Positions 36,265-45,813 are shown, counted from the first letter of the stretch. The stretch is 64,000 nucleotides of DNA from Gilvimarinus japonicus (GCF_042847215.1 NZ_AP031500.1:558001-622000); one strand, 5' to 3'. Translations and numbers: made by a program. Notes: generated by a model not told the origin, from the sequence alone.

Positions 36265-36744
36265 ATGAAAAAGAATAGGTGGTTGTTGGTCGGAGGTAGT
36301 CTGAGTTTGGTGGCCGCGTTACTGCACCTAGCCATCATTTGGGGTGGTCCCGGCTGGTACCGGGCGTTTGGCGCCGGTGAGCAAATGGCGTTGATGGCCG
36401 AGCAGGGCTCCAGTTACCCCGCGCAGATGACCGGTGTTATTGCGTTTGTGTTGGCCAGTTGGGGGCTGTACGGGTTTGCCGGTGCGGGCTTATTGCCACG
36501 CATGCCGTTTATGCGTATTGCCTTGGTGCTTATCTCGGTGGTTTACGTGTTGCGCGGCTTGTTGGGTATACCTGCCGTATTGTGGGCCGATCAACCGTAC
36601 TTTGCCGAGCTTGCGCAAAATATGACGTTTATGGCGGTGTCGTCGGCGGTGTGTTTGCTGCTGGGGGTGTGCTACGCCGTTGGTACTTGGCAGGTTTGGC
36701 CGCGCATTAAAAAGCGCGGAGGCTCGGACATTCCGGTTTATTAA
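36265..36744 (+). CDS. Small four-helix membrane protein, unknown
   Basis: 159 residues with four hydrophobic segments (about 8-28, 50-72, 83-102, 120-142) and a basic, Gly-rich C-terminus. First-helix features LLHLAIIWGGPGWYRAFGAGEQ are shared with conserved inner-membrane proteins of unknown role that I cannot name. GGAG lies 10 bases upstream of the ATG. It converges on the REC-HDOD gene and seems monocistronic. Confidence 0.75.
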   Translation: MKKNRWLLVGGSLSLVAALLHLAIIWGGPGWYRAFGAGEQMALMAEQGSSYPAQMTGVIAFVLASWGLYGFAGAGLLPRMPFMRIALVLISVVYVLRGLLGIPAVLWADQPYFAELAQNMTFMAVSSAVCLLLGVCYAVGTWQVWPRIKKRGGSDIPVY

Positions 36745-36763
36745 GCTGAAGGCGCTTATGGTT

Positions 36764-37957
36764 TTAGGGTTGTTGCTCCTGAGGGTTGCTAGCGCTGGCA
36801 CAGGGTAAATCGGCAGGTGCTAATCGCAGTTGCCGGCACAACTTTTCTTGCTCGGTGCTGTGGTCATCGCTTGAGGCGAGGCATGCGGCCAGTCGCATTA
36901 ACAGTAGCTCGGGGTTTACCTGGCCGGCGCCCGCAGAGTATGTCGCGCCAATACGTTCGCGTAAGGCCAACGGCAAGCGCCATTTAATTTTTAGCTGGTT
37001 GCCGTATTGGGCTGCGTGTTTTAGAAGTGCGCTGTTTATTTCCTCGTCGGTAATCGTCTCTCCTCCCGAGTCGAGATAGAGCTGAATCGCCTCTAAAACG
37101 GCACAATCCCCGATCTTGACCAGCAACCCTGCGGTATAACAGTTGGCCACATTAAGCTTTAGGCGTTTTGCCAATAGTGCGGCGTATTCGGCAAGCTGTT
37201 GCGACTGCTCGGCAAACGTTTTGCTAAGGCTTTGCAGGGTGTCGTGGCGCAGACCGCTCGTATTGGCAAGCGCTAGCGCGAGTACCTGCGTTAGCGCCAT
37301 CTCGACACCTAAGGTGGCGATGGCATCACGCAGTGTGGTTATGGCGCCACCAGAGCGCCGCATTAAGCTGCTGTTGGCCAAGCGTATTAGTCGAGTTGTA
37401 ATGGCCATATCGCTTTGCCACTGCTGCGCAAGTTCAAGTGCTGAGGGTTGGTCGGCGTGGGTGATGCTCGACAGTGCCGCCTCGGCCCCAGGCATGATGG
37501 TGAGACGGGCCAGTACACTGTCGTGCTGAGCAACAAAGGTTTCTAAGTCCGGATCGTCCGCTGTATTACGGTCGCTGTCGGGCTCAGCTTCAGGCTCAGT
37601 CAGGTATCGTTTGAGCCTTTCCATCACCGCACTAGGGTCAAATGGTTTGACGATAAATTCGTTAACTTTGTTGCGCAAGCTATCGGTCACCGTGGCGCGG
37701 TCGCCGCGCCCGGTAATCATTACGATGGGCAGCTCGCAGTCTTTAGCCCGAATCGCTTTTACCAGCGTTAACCCCGATTCTTGATTGGGTAGGTTCCAGT
37801 CGCACAACAATAAATTAATGGGGTGTTGTCGCCACAAGGTTAATCCAGTAGCGACGGTTTCGGCGTGGTGAATATGTACGCGGCTGTCTAGCCCTCGCAG
37901 CAGTGTCGCTAACAGTTCCTGCATGGCGATATCGTCTTCAACCACTAATACGTGCAT
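36764..37957 (-). CDS. Response regulator with HDOD output domain
   Basis: 397 residues: an N-terminal receiver domain (VVEDDIAMQELL acidic pair, phosphoryl-accepting Asp in LLLCDWNLPN, conserved Thr/Ser region VMITGRGD and Lys in FIVKPFDP), a short acidic linker (about 120-140), then an HDOD domain (about 150-370, with IRLANSSLMRRSGGAITTLRDAI). HDOD is an HD-like fold that has lost the metal-binding residues and acts in protein-protein signalling. The kinase is not identified; no partner lies beside it. A lipoprotein gene follows upstream on the same strand at a distance. Confidence 0.9.
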   Translation of the reverse strand: MHVLVVEDDIAMQELLATLLRGLDSRVHIHHAETVATGLTLWRQHPINLLLCDWNLPNQESGLTLVKAIRAKDCELPIVMITGRGDRATVTDSLRNKVNEFIVKPFDPSAVMERLKRYLTEPEAEPDSDRNTADDPDLETFVAQHDSVLARLTIMPGAEAALSSITHADQPSALELAQQWQSDMAITTRLIRLANSSLMRRSGGAITTLRDAIATLGVEMALTQVLALALANTSGLRHDTLQSLSKTFAEQSQQLAEYAALLAKRLKLNVANCYTAGLLVKIGDCAVLEAIQLYLDSGGETITDEEINSALLKHAAQYGNQLKIKWRLPLALRERIGATYSAGAGQVNPELLLMRLAACLASSDDHSTEQEKLCRQLRLAPADLPCASASNPQEQQP

Positions 37958-37990
37958 AGGTTTTACTCTGACGTTGGTATGGCTCGTCGA

Positions 37991-38794
37991 TTATTTGACT
38001 GTTTCGACTAGGGCGCTGGTTGTTGTGCCTCCCGGCGCCAGAGACGCTGCGCTGATTAGCGCAATCCATAGACGACGTTTCTCGTCATCTAATTTGGGTG
38101 TTTTTTCAACATAACTTAACGTCATCGCTCCGGTTGGCGTATCCACTATACGTTGAACTTGATGCTGCGCTGGATGCTCCTGACAGCCTTGGTGGTGCCA
38201 CTCTAGAAGCATGTCGTCCGGCTCGGACTTAATAACATCGATCTGGTAAGACTCGCAGGTTTTGGCAAACTGTTTTTCATATACGGTTAGCATGTAGTTG
38301 CCAAACCCACCGATTTGTTCAATATGCTGACGGGCGGGGCTGGAAGAGTCAATGACAAAATAAGCGCTGGAAACCAGCTCGCTCCACTCTTTGATGTCCA
38401 CCCCTTCTGGGACGTACTCTCTTAGTACTTGGGTTTTACTGGCGCCTTTGTTGCCTAGTACCCACGTGCGTTCATCAAAGGTGAAATCCCAGCGTTCACT
38501 ATCATCAAGTGTTACCTGTTGGTTTTTCTTGAGTTGACCAGGGCATTGGTAAGGGCTTTGTTCTTTAAGCTCTAGGTTGGTGTCGATGTTTGTGATGCGA
38601 ATGAGAGCGCCGGGAAGGGCGGTGCACAAGGAGTTTCGCACCGAGTAAACAGCGCTACCTTGCGCAATCATAGTGGAGTTGTTGCCTAGTAACTTGCCGT
38701 TGTTGTCGAATGCCTGCAATTTATAAGAGCCCGACAGAGTGGTGCATGCTGCCAGCGACACACTCAACGTCATTAGTAAGATTCCTTTCAACAT
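37991..38794 (-). CDS. Unknown lipoprotein
   Basis: 267 residues from the ATG at 38794, preceded by AGAGGAT. The signal peptide ends in SLAAC with a clear lipobox (Cys about 17). The mature part is hydrophilic and beta-rich, with several cysteines (CTALPG, YQCPGQ, CESYQ, GCQEHP) that could form disulfides in the periplasm. I recognise no domain. The gene starts 33 bp upstream of nothing else on its strand and ends just before the REC-HDOD gene, which starts at 37957, so the two could be co-transcribed. Confidence 0.75.
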   Translation of the reverse strand: MLKGILLMTLSVSLAACTTLSGSYKLQAFDNNGKLLGNNSTMIAQGSAVYSVRNSLCTALPGALIRITNIDTNLELKEQSPYQCPGQLKKNQQVTLDDSERWDFTFDERTWVLGNKGASKTQVLREYVPEGVDIKEWSELVSSAYFVIDSSSPARQHIEQIGGFGNYMLTVYEKQFAKTCESYQIDVIKSEPDDMLLEWHHQGCQEHPAQHQVQRIVDTPTGAMTLSYVEKTPKLDDEKRRLWIALISAASLAPGGTTTSALVETVK

Positions 38795-38888
38795 AATATC
38801 CTCTTGAGTCTTCGGTATAAGTGTTGTCGCTAATGTTGTTGCGCCCAAGGTGAGTGAAAGCTATCGGCGAATCAGTGCTCTGAGTGTG

Positions 38889-39179
38889 CTACTTATTGCC
38901 CCATATTTTCGCCACTGCCCGATCTTCGCCCAGCAAGCCTACCAGTAAGCCGTAGCCGCCCGCCAAGATGAAGACGATAACGGGAAAGTAGTAGCCTGGG
39001 TCGGCGTCGGCGGGAATCAAGTACGCGGCCAGCGCGCCAAGCCCGACAAAGGTCACCCCAAAAAACAGCAAAATTTTGCGACTGAGTGGTTTGTAGTGGT
39101 AGGGCTCGGTGCCGGATTCGAGCCCCTTTAGCAGGGGCGCAAAGATTTTACGCAGGGCAGTTTTCACGGCTCGGCTCAA
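38889..39179 (-). CDS. Small membrane protein downstream of gcvH
   Basis: 96 residues with two hydrophobic segments (about 34-53 and 63-85) and a basic amphipathic N-terminus. The first start is a TTG that overlaps the gcvH stop (TTGA); a GTG four codons later (39167) is a good alternative. The overlap implies translation coupled to gcvH. No known family is recognised and the link to glycine cleavage is positional only. Confidence 0.72.
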   Translation of the reverse strand: MSRAVKTALRKIFAPLLKGLESGTEPYHYKPLSRKILLFFGVTFVGLGALAAYLIPADADPGYYFPVIVFILAGGYGLLVGLLGEDRAVAKIWGNK

Positions 39180-39568
39180 GCCTCTGCTTCAATGGCGTTT
39201 TTGTAACCATCGGCATCCAGTGCGTCGTCCAGCTCGGATAAGTCGCTAGGTTTAACTTTAAAAAACCAGCCGTCATCGTAGGGCGATTCGTTGACTTGCT
39301 CGGGCGAGTCTTCCAGCGCTTCGTTGACGGCGATGACTTCACCGCTCACCGGTGAGTAGATGTCAGAGGCGGCTTTTACCGATTCAACCACGCCGGCTTC
39401 TTCTCCGGCGGTTACGGTAGCGCCGACTTCTGGCGTCTCGACGTAAACCACATCACCCAGACTGTCTTGGGCGTGATCGCTAATGCCGATAGTAACGGTA
39501 CCGTCTTCTTCGACACGAGCCCACTCGTGGCTGGGCAGGTATTTTAGTTCGTTGCGAATATCGCTCAT
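39176..39568 (-). CDS. gcvH: Glycine cleavage system H protein
   Basis: 130 residues, the normal length. The lipoyl-bearing Lys lies in VESVKAASDIYSP, flanked by the beta-hairpin of the lipoyl domain. H protein shuttles the aminomethyl group between P, T and L proteins, in the cytoplasm. It follows gcvT by about 60 bp on the same strand, with AAGGA before the ATG. gcvP is not in the window. Confidence 0.97.
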   Translation of the reverse strand: MSDIRNELKYLPSHEWARVEEDGTVTIGISDHAQDSLGDVVYVETPEVGATVTAGEEAGVVESVKAASDIYSPVSGEVIAVNEALEDSPEQVNESPYDDGWFFKVKPSDLSELDDALDADGYKNAIEAEA

Positions 39569-39629
39569 GGTTGTGTCCTTAAATAAAAAGTAGGCTCAAA
39601 AAGTGTAGACGTTAGTGTGCGTTTTGCCG

Positions 39630-40721
39630 CTAAACAAGCGCATTGCCGTGGCGAACGAAGCAAGGCTTTACCACCTCGACGGCGACTGATTTGTTGCGTA
39701 AGTTGACTTCGGCACTGTCACCAATGGCACTGGGTACGCGCGCCAGCGCGACTGAAAAACCCAACGTGGGCGAAAAAGAGCCGCTGGTAATAATGCCAGA
39801 GGCGTCGTTGCCGACCACGTTAACGCTTTGTCCTGCGCGCAGTACGCCGCGTTCACGCATTACCAGGCCCACCAGCTTGGTGGCGGGGCCGCCGTTGGCG
39901 CGAATCGTCTCGATCGGTTCGCGGCCGATAAAATCGCGCTCCGGGTCTTCCAGAGCTACAGTCCAGCTCATGTTGGCTACCAGCGGTGAGGTGGTATCGT
40001 CCATTTCGTGGCCGTAAAGGTTCATGCCCGCCTCTAGACGCAAGGTGTCGCGTGCACCCAGACCGCAGGGGGCGACGCCGGCATCCGTCAGGGTTTGCCA
40101 CAGGGCGCTGGCGTCATCGGCGCTGAGCATAATCTCTAGGCCGTCTTCACCGGTGTAGCCGGTGCGGGCGATAAACCAGCCTTCGCACTCGACGCCGCAA
40201 AAGACTTTTAGGGTGCTAATAGCCTGGGCTTGTGCGTCGCTTGCGGCTTTTTGTACTTGCCCGATAGCCTCGGGACCCTGAATCGCAATCATGGCAAGCT
40301 CGGGGCGCTCGGATACCGTTACGTCAAACGGCGCGGCGCAATCGTCCATCCACGCCAGGTCTTTGTCGCGGGTGGCGCAGTTCACTACCACGCGGTACCA
40401 ACCATCAAGGTGGTAGACGATCAAGTCGTCGATCACGCCGCCCTCATGGTTAAGCATGCCGCTGTACAAGGCTTTGCCTGGTGTGTCGTCGAGTCGCGCG
40501 ACATCGTTGGCCAGCAGTTTGCGAAGATAGGCGCGGGCGTCGGAGCCGGCGACATCGACAACGGTCATGTGGGATACATCAAACAGCCCCGCGTGGCGGC
40601 GCACCTGATGGTGCTCTTCGATTTGCGAGCCGTAGTTGATGGGCATATCCCAGCCGCCAAAATCCACCAGTTTGCCGCCAGCGGCTTTGTGCAGATCGTA
40701 CAGTGCGGTTTTGTGTCCCAT
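39630..40721 (-). CDS. gcvT: Aminomethyltransferase GcvT (glycine cleavage T protein)
   Basis: 363 residues with the folate-binding T-protein fold: DFGGWDMPINYGSQ near the start, FDVSHMTVVDVAG, the tetrahydrofolate region ARTGYTGEDGLEI and GARDTLRLEAGMNLYGHEMD. It releases ammonia from the H-protein-bound aminomethyl and makes 5,10-methylene-THF. First gene of a gcvT-gcvH unit with AGGAA before the ATG. I looked for a glycine riboswitch in the 250 bp upstream and did not see its typical core. Confidence 0.97.
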   Translation of the reverse strand: MGHKTALYDLHKAAGGKLVDFGGWDMPINYGSQIEEHHQVRRHAGLFDVSHMTVVDVAGSDARAYLRKLLANDVARLDDTPGKALYSGMLNHEGGVIDDLIVYHLDGWYRVVVNCATRDKDLAWMDDCAAPFDVTVSERPELAMIAIQGPEAIGQVQKAASDAQAQAISTLKVFCGVECEGWFIARTGYTGEDGLEIMLSADDASALWQTLTDAGVAPCGLGARDTLRLEAGMNLYGHEMDDTTSPLVANMSWTVALEDPERDFIGREPIETIRANGGPATKLVGLVMRERGVLRAGQSVNVVGNDASGIITSGSFSPTLGFSVALARVPSAIGDSAEVNLRNKSVAVEVVKPCFVRHGNALV

Positions 40722-40972
40722 GGAATTTCCTAATGCCAGTGTGGCCTAAAGGGCGTTATTTTAGCGCGAGCAGGGGCGCTATAACCAGCCGTTGAGCGGT
40801 TTCGGTGTCATATTTCGCAGCATTTGTGCCGGTAGCGGCTGATAAGTTCCGTTTGCCGGGCACCGGAGTCGTCTTATCGGTGCGCTGGCGCGCAAAAAAG
40901 CATTTTCGTCACGCCGCCCCATGGCGACAAATGCTATGCTCAGGCTTTACCCGATTACTCAAGGAGATGGTG

Positions 40973-43267
40973 GTGAAAACGCTATTAAAGGTACTTGTCG
41001 TGTTACTGCTGCTGATTGTGTTGGCTGTGGCGGCGTTGTTTTTCTGGCTCGACCCCAATATCTTTAAGCCCCGAATCAAATCGCTGGCGGCCGAACAAGG
41101 CGTCGCGCTGGAGATTGCCGGCGACATTAGCTGGCAGTTTTGGCCCAGTATCGGCATCGAGGTCGAGGATATTACTGTGGCCAGCTTAAGTGCTCCGGAT
41201 GACCAGCTTGCGCACTTGCGCAGCGCGAGCTTACTGGTGGCCACCCGGCCACTGTTTGATAAACAGCTACAAGTTGAGCATCTAATTATCGACGGCGCCT
41301 CCTTGGCGTTTGAGCTCGACGAGTCTGGCGCTAGCAACTGGAGCCGTTTAGCCGACGAAGCTAAACGCAAGGCCGAGCGGGCCGGCGTTGCCGACCCAGC
41401 GCAAGTGCCTGCCGACGCGATGGCATCGGCCGACAAAGCCAAAAAAGATGCGACCCCGCCAGTTTCTAACGAGAGCCAAGAGGATGCCGGCAGCAGTGGC
41501 GGCGAGCTGCAGCTAGCGGTCGAGGCAATCAGTATTTCGGATGCCCAGGTGAGTTATAGCGATGCTGCGCTTTCGCGCACGGCTGAGTTTAGGGTAAATG
41601 CTTTAAAGCTCACTGGGTTTAACACAGAGAACCAGCCCTTCGCGCTAAGTAGCGATTGGCTGGTCAGTGTTAAAGACCCCGCAATGTTTGCCGAGCGTGA
41701 ACTGCAAGTGGCGGGGGAGCTCAGTGCCGATGTGCAAATAGCCTCCGACTTATCGAAAGTGTCTATTAACAGTGGTGATGTCACACTCGATATCAGTGGG
41801 TTGGATGACGAGGCGTCGGTGAGCACCGGGTTTGAGCTTGAGATTGAAAACCCCACCGGCGAGCTAATGTTTAATGGTCACGTGGCGTTGGCGCCAGTCA
41901 ATGTTAAAACATTGTTGGCAAGCTTAGGGCAGAGCGTTCCGGTAACGGCCGAGGACGACGCTTTGACCCATTTAAGCATCAACACCAACGTCTCTGGCAG
42001 CGCACGCTCGATGACCTTGGCGCCTTTAACATTGGAGTTGGACGATACCACTGTTAGCGGCGAGATGGCGGTAACCGACCTTGAGCGTATGGCGTTAGAG
42101 GTGACCTTAGCGGGGGATCGAATCAACGTCGATCATTACTTGCCGCCGCCGGTAGCAGAAAAGCCGCCAACGAATACCACTGGTAATACGCCGCCCAAAA
42201 CAGACAAAACACCCGATAAACCCTCGGTTGCCAGTGGCGACGAACCATTGATACCGCTGGATGCAGTACGGGCATTAAATGCACGGGTGCGGATTGATTT
42301 GCGCGAGGCGATTGTCAGTGGTTTAACCATGCAAAACTTGCGGTTGCGCTTGAATGCCGCTGACGGCTTAGTGCAATTGACGGAGGCGAGTTTGGACGCC
42401 TACGAAGGTCAATTGCAAGCGTCGGGCAAACTGGATGGCCGTGGGTCTGCGGCGCGACTTAGTACCAAGTTCGAGATGCAAGGCTTGAATGTGACGCCAC
42501 TGCTGAGCGATTTAGAGTTGGATGAAAAAATTCAGCTAAGCGGACTGATGAACCTAGACGCGACTGCCAGCAGCGTCGGCTTAACCAAGAACGAGCTAAC
42601 ACAAGCGGCCATTGCCGACGCTAATTTCAATGGCGCTCAGGTGACGGTTGCGCCCATTAACGTCGAAAAATATTTTTGCCAAGCGATTAGTTTGACTAAA
42701 TCACTGCGCGAAAAAGACCAAGCACCCGCTGAGGGCGAAGCGACTGACGGCAAGGGCGCTAAGCAAGAGCCGCGCGCCGAGCAAGACTGGCCAGAACTGA
42801 CCGAGATGCATGACTTACAGGGCCAGATTCAGTTGCGTCAGCAAGTGATCACCATAAAAAGCTTTACCGCTGGGGTTGAGCAGTTGCTGATGGGGCTAAA
42901 CGGCCAGATCGATTTGGCCGGTCAGACGTTTGATCTGCGCTTGCCGCTAACGCTAGAGCAACCGTCTACGAGTGCTGAGGGTTGTACGGTTAACAGTAAT
43001 TACTGGGTTAACCGCAGTCTGTCTTTGCTGCGCTGCCGTGGCTCGATCACCACACTGGCACCGGCAAAAGATTGTCGCCTCGACTCAAAAGCGTTAGAGT
43101 CGCTGCTCGGTGACTACACCAAGCAACGGCTAAAAGACGAGCTGGTGCGCAAGCTTGGCGGCGACGAGAAAAATGCCGAGGGCGATGAGGAAACCGACCC
43201 TACCAAAGCGGCCGTTAAAGGTTTGCTGAACCAGTTTTTAAACAAAGACAAAAAAGACAAAGAATGA
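40973..43267 (+). CDS. AsmA family protein
   Basis: 764 residues from the GTG at 40973, with AAGGAG 6 bases upstream (the frame is open from 40805, with an ATG at 40967 too close to that site). One N-terminal membrane segment (LKVLVVLLLLIVLAVAALFFW) anchors a long periplasmic part; FKPRIKSLAAEQGVALEIAGDISWQFWPSIGIEVEDI is the AsmA N-terminal pattern, given here only in outline, and AsmA-like C-terminal repeats follow. A low-complexity Pro/Thr/Lys insert lies at about 390-420. AsmA-like proteins are bridge-like lipid carriers between the two membranes by current family knowledge. The stop overlaps the mutY start, an order common in gammaproteobacteria. Confidence 0.9.
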   Translation: MKTLLKVLVVLLLLIVLAVAALFFWLDPNIFKPRIKSLAAEQGVALEIAGDISWQFWPSIGIEVEDITVASLSAPDDQLAHLRSASLLVATRPLFDKQLQVEHLIIDGASLAFELDESGASNWSRLADEAKRKAERAGVADPAQVPADAMASADKAKKDATPPVSNESQEDAGSSGGELQLAVEAISISDAQVSYSDAALSRTAEFRVNALKLTGFNTENQPFALSSDWLVSVKDPAMFAERELQVAGELSADVQIASDLSKVSINSGDVTLDISGLDDEASVSTGFELEIENPTGELMFNGHVALAPVNVKTLLASLGQSVPVTAEDDALTHLSINTNVSGSARSMTLAPLTLELDDTTVSGEMAVTDLERMALEVTLAGDRINVDHYLPPPVAEKPPTNTTGNTPPKTDKTPDKPSVASGDEPLIPLDAVRALNARVRIDLREAIVSGLTMQNLRLRLNAADGLVQLTEASLDAYEGQLQASGKLDGRGSAARLSTKFEMQGLNVTPLLSDLELDEKIQLSGLMNLDATASSVGLTKNELTQAAIADANFNGAQVTVAPINVEKYFCQAISLTKSLREKDQAPAEGEATDGKGAKQEPRAEQDWPELTEMHDLQGQIQLRQQVITIKSFTAGVEQLLMGLNGQIDLAGQTFDLRLPLTLEQPSTSAEGCTVNSNYWVNRSLSLLRCRGSITTLAPAKDCRLDSKALESLLGDYTKQRLKDELVRKLGGDEKNAEGDEETDPTKAAVKGLLNQFLNKDKKDKE

Positions 43268-44325
43268 CCGATACTTTCTCGGCGGCCGTGCTCAATTGGT
43301 TTGATCAGCACGGCCGCAAGCATTTGCCTTGGCAACAAAATATCACTCCCTACCGCGTTTGGCTGTCAGAGATCATGCTGCAGCAAACTCAAGTAACGAC
43401 GGTAATTCCATACTTTGAGCGCTTCACAAAACGTTTTCCCACGGTTGCAGATCTGGCGTCGGCGCCAGTCGATGACGTGCTGCATTTGTGGACCGGACTT
43501 GGTTACTACGCCCGAGCGCGCAACTTGCATCGCTGCGCGCAACAAGTGGTGAGCGATTTTGGGGGCGAATTTCCCGCCACAGTTGACGAGCTTTCGTCTC
43601 TGCCTGGTATTGGCGAGTCCACCGCCGGTGCCATTGTCAGTATTGCGTTTAAGCAAACCGCGACTATTTTAGATGGCAATGTTAAGCGGGTACTGGCGCG
43701 CTATCACGCCATCGATGGTTGGCCCGGTCAAAGTGGGCCGCTAAAAGCCCTGTGGCAAGTCGCGCGTCAGCACACCCCTGAGTCACGCTGTAATCACTAT
43801 ACGCAAGCGATGATGGATTTAGGCGCGACTGTCTGCACCCGCACTAAACCCGCATGCGACACTTGCCCCTTGGGCGATGGCTGTATCGCCCGCGCCACTG
43901 GCACCCAGTTGCAATACCCGGGCAAAAAGCCGAAAAAAGACAAACCCGTTAAGGCAACCTACTTGCTGATGTTGCGCGCCCCCAGTGGCGATTTACTGCT
44001 GCAACAGCGACCGCCGCAAGGTATTTGGGGCGGACTGTGGAGCTTTCCCGAGCTGGCGCTGGAGCGCTCAGTGGCCGATTACTGCGCCGATTATTATGGC
44101 ACCCCTGGCGAGATCGAGTACTGGGACAGCTATCGCCATACCTTTAGCCATTACCATTTGGACATCACCCCAGTATTGGTACAATTGCCCGAGCCAAGTG
44201 CGGGCGTCATGGCGCCGGGGCAAGCGCTCTGGTATAACGTCAGCCAGCCGCCAGCGGTGGGTTTAGCCGCACCGGTTAAGCGCCTGCTAGAGCAACTGCA
44301 CGAGCTGGCGCCGCTGTCGAGTTAA
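43264..44325 (+). CDS. mutY: A/G-specific adenine DNA glycosylase MutY
   Basis: 353 residues. Seen: catalytic-domain start WFDQHGRKHLPWQ, helix-hairpin-helix LPGIGESTAGAI, the catalytic Asp region ILDGNVKRVLARY, and a [4Fe-4S] loop (C-x6-C-x2-C-x5-C, in CTRTKPACDTCPLGDGC). The C-terminal part (about 230-345) is the NUDIX-like domain that recognises 8-oxoG. It removes adenine mispaired with 8-oxoG. The ATG overlaps the asmA stop (ATGA); yggX follows, the usual gammaproteobacterial order. Confidence 0.97.
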   Translation: MTDTFSAAVLNWFDQHGRKHLPWQQNITPYRVWLSEIMLQQTQVTTVIPYFERFTKRFPTVADLASAPVDDVLHLWTGLGYYARARNLHRCAQQVVSDFGGEFPATVDELSSLPGIGESTAGAIVSIAFKQTATILDGNVKRVLARYHAIDGWPGQSGPLKALWQVARQHTPESRCNHYTQAMMDLGATVCTRTKPACDTCPLGDGCIARATGTQLQYPGKKPKKDKPVKATYLLMLRAPSGDLLLQQRPPQGIWGGLWSFPELALERSVADYCADYYGTPGEIEYWDSYRHTFSHYHLDITPVLVQLPEPSAGVMAPGQALWYNVSQPPAVGLAAPVKRLLEQLHELAPLSS

Positions 44326-44365
44326 CGCAGTGCGAGCGTCCTTTGAGCAAACATCAGGAGATTTT

Positions 44366-44644
44366 ATGAGCCGTACCGTCATGTGCCGCAAATACAAACA
44401 AGAGTTACCGGGCCTGGCACAGCCGCCATTTCCTGGCCCCAAAGGTCAAGATGTGTACGACAACGTCAGCCAAAAAGCGTGGCAAGAGTGGATGAGCCAC
44501 CAAACCATGCTTATTAACGAAAAACAATTAAATTTAATGGATACCGGTACCCGAGTGTATCTTGGTGAACAAATGACCAAGTTTTTATCCGGTGACGACT
44601 ACGATGCCGCCGAAGGCTATGTTCCGCCCACAGATGACAAATAA
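44366..44644 (+). CDS. yggX: Fe(2+)-trafficking/oxidative damage protection protein YggX
   Basis: 92 residues from the ATG at 44366 with AGGAG upstream (an in-frame start at 44330 lacks one). It shows the family pattern MSRTVMCRKYKQELPGL with the conserved early Cys, PFPGPKGQ and the C-terminal KFLSGDD. YggX protects Fe-S proteins and limits iron-driven oxidative damage. It lies directly after mutY, as in E. coli. Confidence 0.96.
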   Translation: MSRTVMCRKYKQELPGLAQPPFPGPKGQDVYDNVSQKAWQEWMSHQTMLINEKQLNLMDTGTRVYLGEQMTKFLSGDDYDAAEGYVPPTDDK

Positions 44645-44659
44645 TTTACCTCTGACCCC

Positions 44660-44688
44660 TTGACTCAAAGCGACTCAAACGGTTTAAT
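44660..44688 (+). promoter_or_regulatory. Sigma-70 promoter of tRNA-Phe
   Basis: TTGACT at 44660-44665 and TTTAAT at 44683-44688 are separated by exactly 17 bases and followed by a GC-rich discriminator (ACGCGCC), as is usual for stable-RNA promoters. The tRNA begins 47 bases after the -10 box. Confidence 0.75.
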
Positions 44689-44735
44689 ACGCGCCTCTTG
44701 TGACAGCCGCTTGATTCAATAGCAGCTACAGCAAA

Positions 44736-44811
44736 GCCCAGATAGCTCAGTCGGTAGAGCAGTGGATTGAAAATCCTCGTGTCGGTGGTTCGATTCCGCC
44801 TCTGGGCACCA
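44736..44811 (+). tRNA. tRNA-Phe (GAA)
   Basis: A 76-base cloverleaf with encoded CCA. The acceptor strands GCCCAGA and TCTGGGC pair fully; the D-loop is AGCTCAGTCGGTAGAGC, the anticodon GAA lies in TTGAAAA, and the T-loop has GTTCGATTC. A promoter lies upstream and a terminator just downstream. Confidence 0.98.
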
Positions 44812-44819
44812 TATAACTT

Positions 44820-44851
44820 AAAAGGCTCGTTCTTCGGAACGGGCCTTTTTT
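44820..44851 (+). terminator. Rho-independent terminator of tRNA-Phe
   Basis: GGCTCGTTC and GAACGGGCC pair around a stable TTCG tetraloop, followed by TTTTTT, nine bases after the tRNA. Confidence 0.93.
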
Positions 44852-44922
44852 GTGTCTTTCGGTTTAGTGCCGGCGCGGTAAACCCTGCTTTATATTTGAT
44901 GGGACGTTTTGGCTGTAACCGG

Positions 44923-45813
44923 TCAGCTTGCAATTTTAATGGCGGGTGCTTTTTTGGGGGTCGCTAACGAGCCGAAATAGGTTTTGGCTAGCTTACGGTT
45001 ACTTCTGCTAACGGGTACGCGCAAACCTGTACTCATTAAACAAAAAGCGTCTTTGCCCGATAAGCACAAACGTTCTACATGGGCTTTGGCGATCCAGTGC
45101 GAGCGGTGTATTTGTAGCCCTTCCTCCGCAAATGCTTCGGCGTAATACTTTAGGCTTCCCAAAATCATGGCTTTGCCTAACGTGGTGTAGACATTCAAAT
45201 AATGTAAATCCGATGAAATGGCGATTAAGTCTTGGCCGACCACTTCGGGCAAGCTGGCAAAAAATGCGTCGCGGCGTGCCTGCATTGCATCCTGCTCTGT
45301 TTGTTCGCTTGTGGGGGGCTCTGGCGGAAGCGGCGGCTCAAGCAGTGTTGGCTTGTTGAGCATGAGCGGTAAATTAACGGTTACCCAGCCCACCAGTACC
45401 AGTGGTAGCACCTGAAAAAATTCACTGACGACTGCTTGCCAGGGCCCTTGCATTGCATATCGGTCCCAGAAGCTATCGGGCGTATCGATAGGTATCAGCT
45501 CGGGCAGCAGCACTTCTATAGCGAGGTAAAGTGGCGCCGAAATAACGGCCCCGAGCACGCCGGTTACTAGTACTAATATCCACAGTGGCCAGCGGCTAAG
45601 GTGACAGTGACGAATGACCACACTAACGAGCAATATAGCGCCTAGGGCTATGCCGATGTGCAGCACCCAGAAACCTAATCGTGCGGCGAGCCCTAGGCCT
45701 TGAGAGGCTTCGGGCTCGACAAGGGTGAAGAGCACCGTCAGAAACCCGCACACTCCTAGCAAGCTGGTACGAATGGGCGCAATACTTAAAATAGTTCGGT
45801 CGATGACTCGCAT
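44923..45813 (-). CDS. LytTR-family regulator with four membrane segments
   Basis: 296 residues. About four hydrophobic segments (roughly 12-32, 45-67, 75-100, 120-150) are followed by a Pro-rich linker (PPLPPEPPTSE) and a C-terminal LytTR DNA-binding domain (about 185-285: LIAISSDLHYLNVYT, IHRSHWIAKAHVERL and PVSRSNRKLAK). This makes it a one-component membrane regulator rather than a response regulator. It is divergent from a TonB-dependent receptor gene; the shared 271-bp region has a direct repeat spaced as expected for LytTR sites. Control of the receptor is inference. Confidence 0.88.
   Translation of the reverse strand: MRVIDRTILSIAPIRTSLLGVCGFLTVLFTLVEPEASQGLGLAARLGFWVLHIGIALGAILLVSVVIRHCHLSRWPLWILVLVTGVLGAVISAPLYLAIEVLLPELIPIDTPDSFWDRYAMQGPWQAVVSEFFQVLPLVLVGWVTVNLPLMLNKPTLLEPPLPPEPPTSEQTEQDAMQARRDAFFASLPEVVGQDLIAISSDLHYLNVYTTLGKAMILGSLKYYAEAFAEEGLQIHRSHWIAKAHVERLCLSGKDAFCLMSTGLRVPVSRSNRKLAKTYFGSLATPKKAPAIKIAS

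Noticed and set aside
40722..40972. Glycine riboswitch upstream of gcvT
   Set aside because: I could not find the conserved core in this short region, so it is not called.
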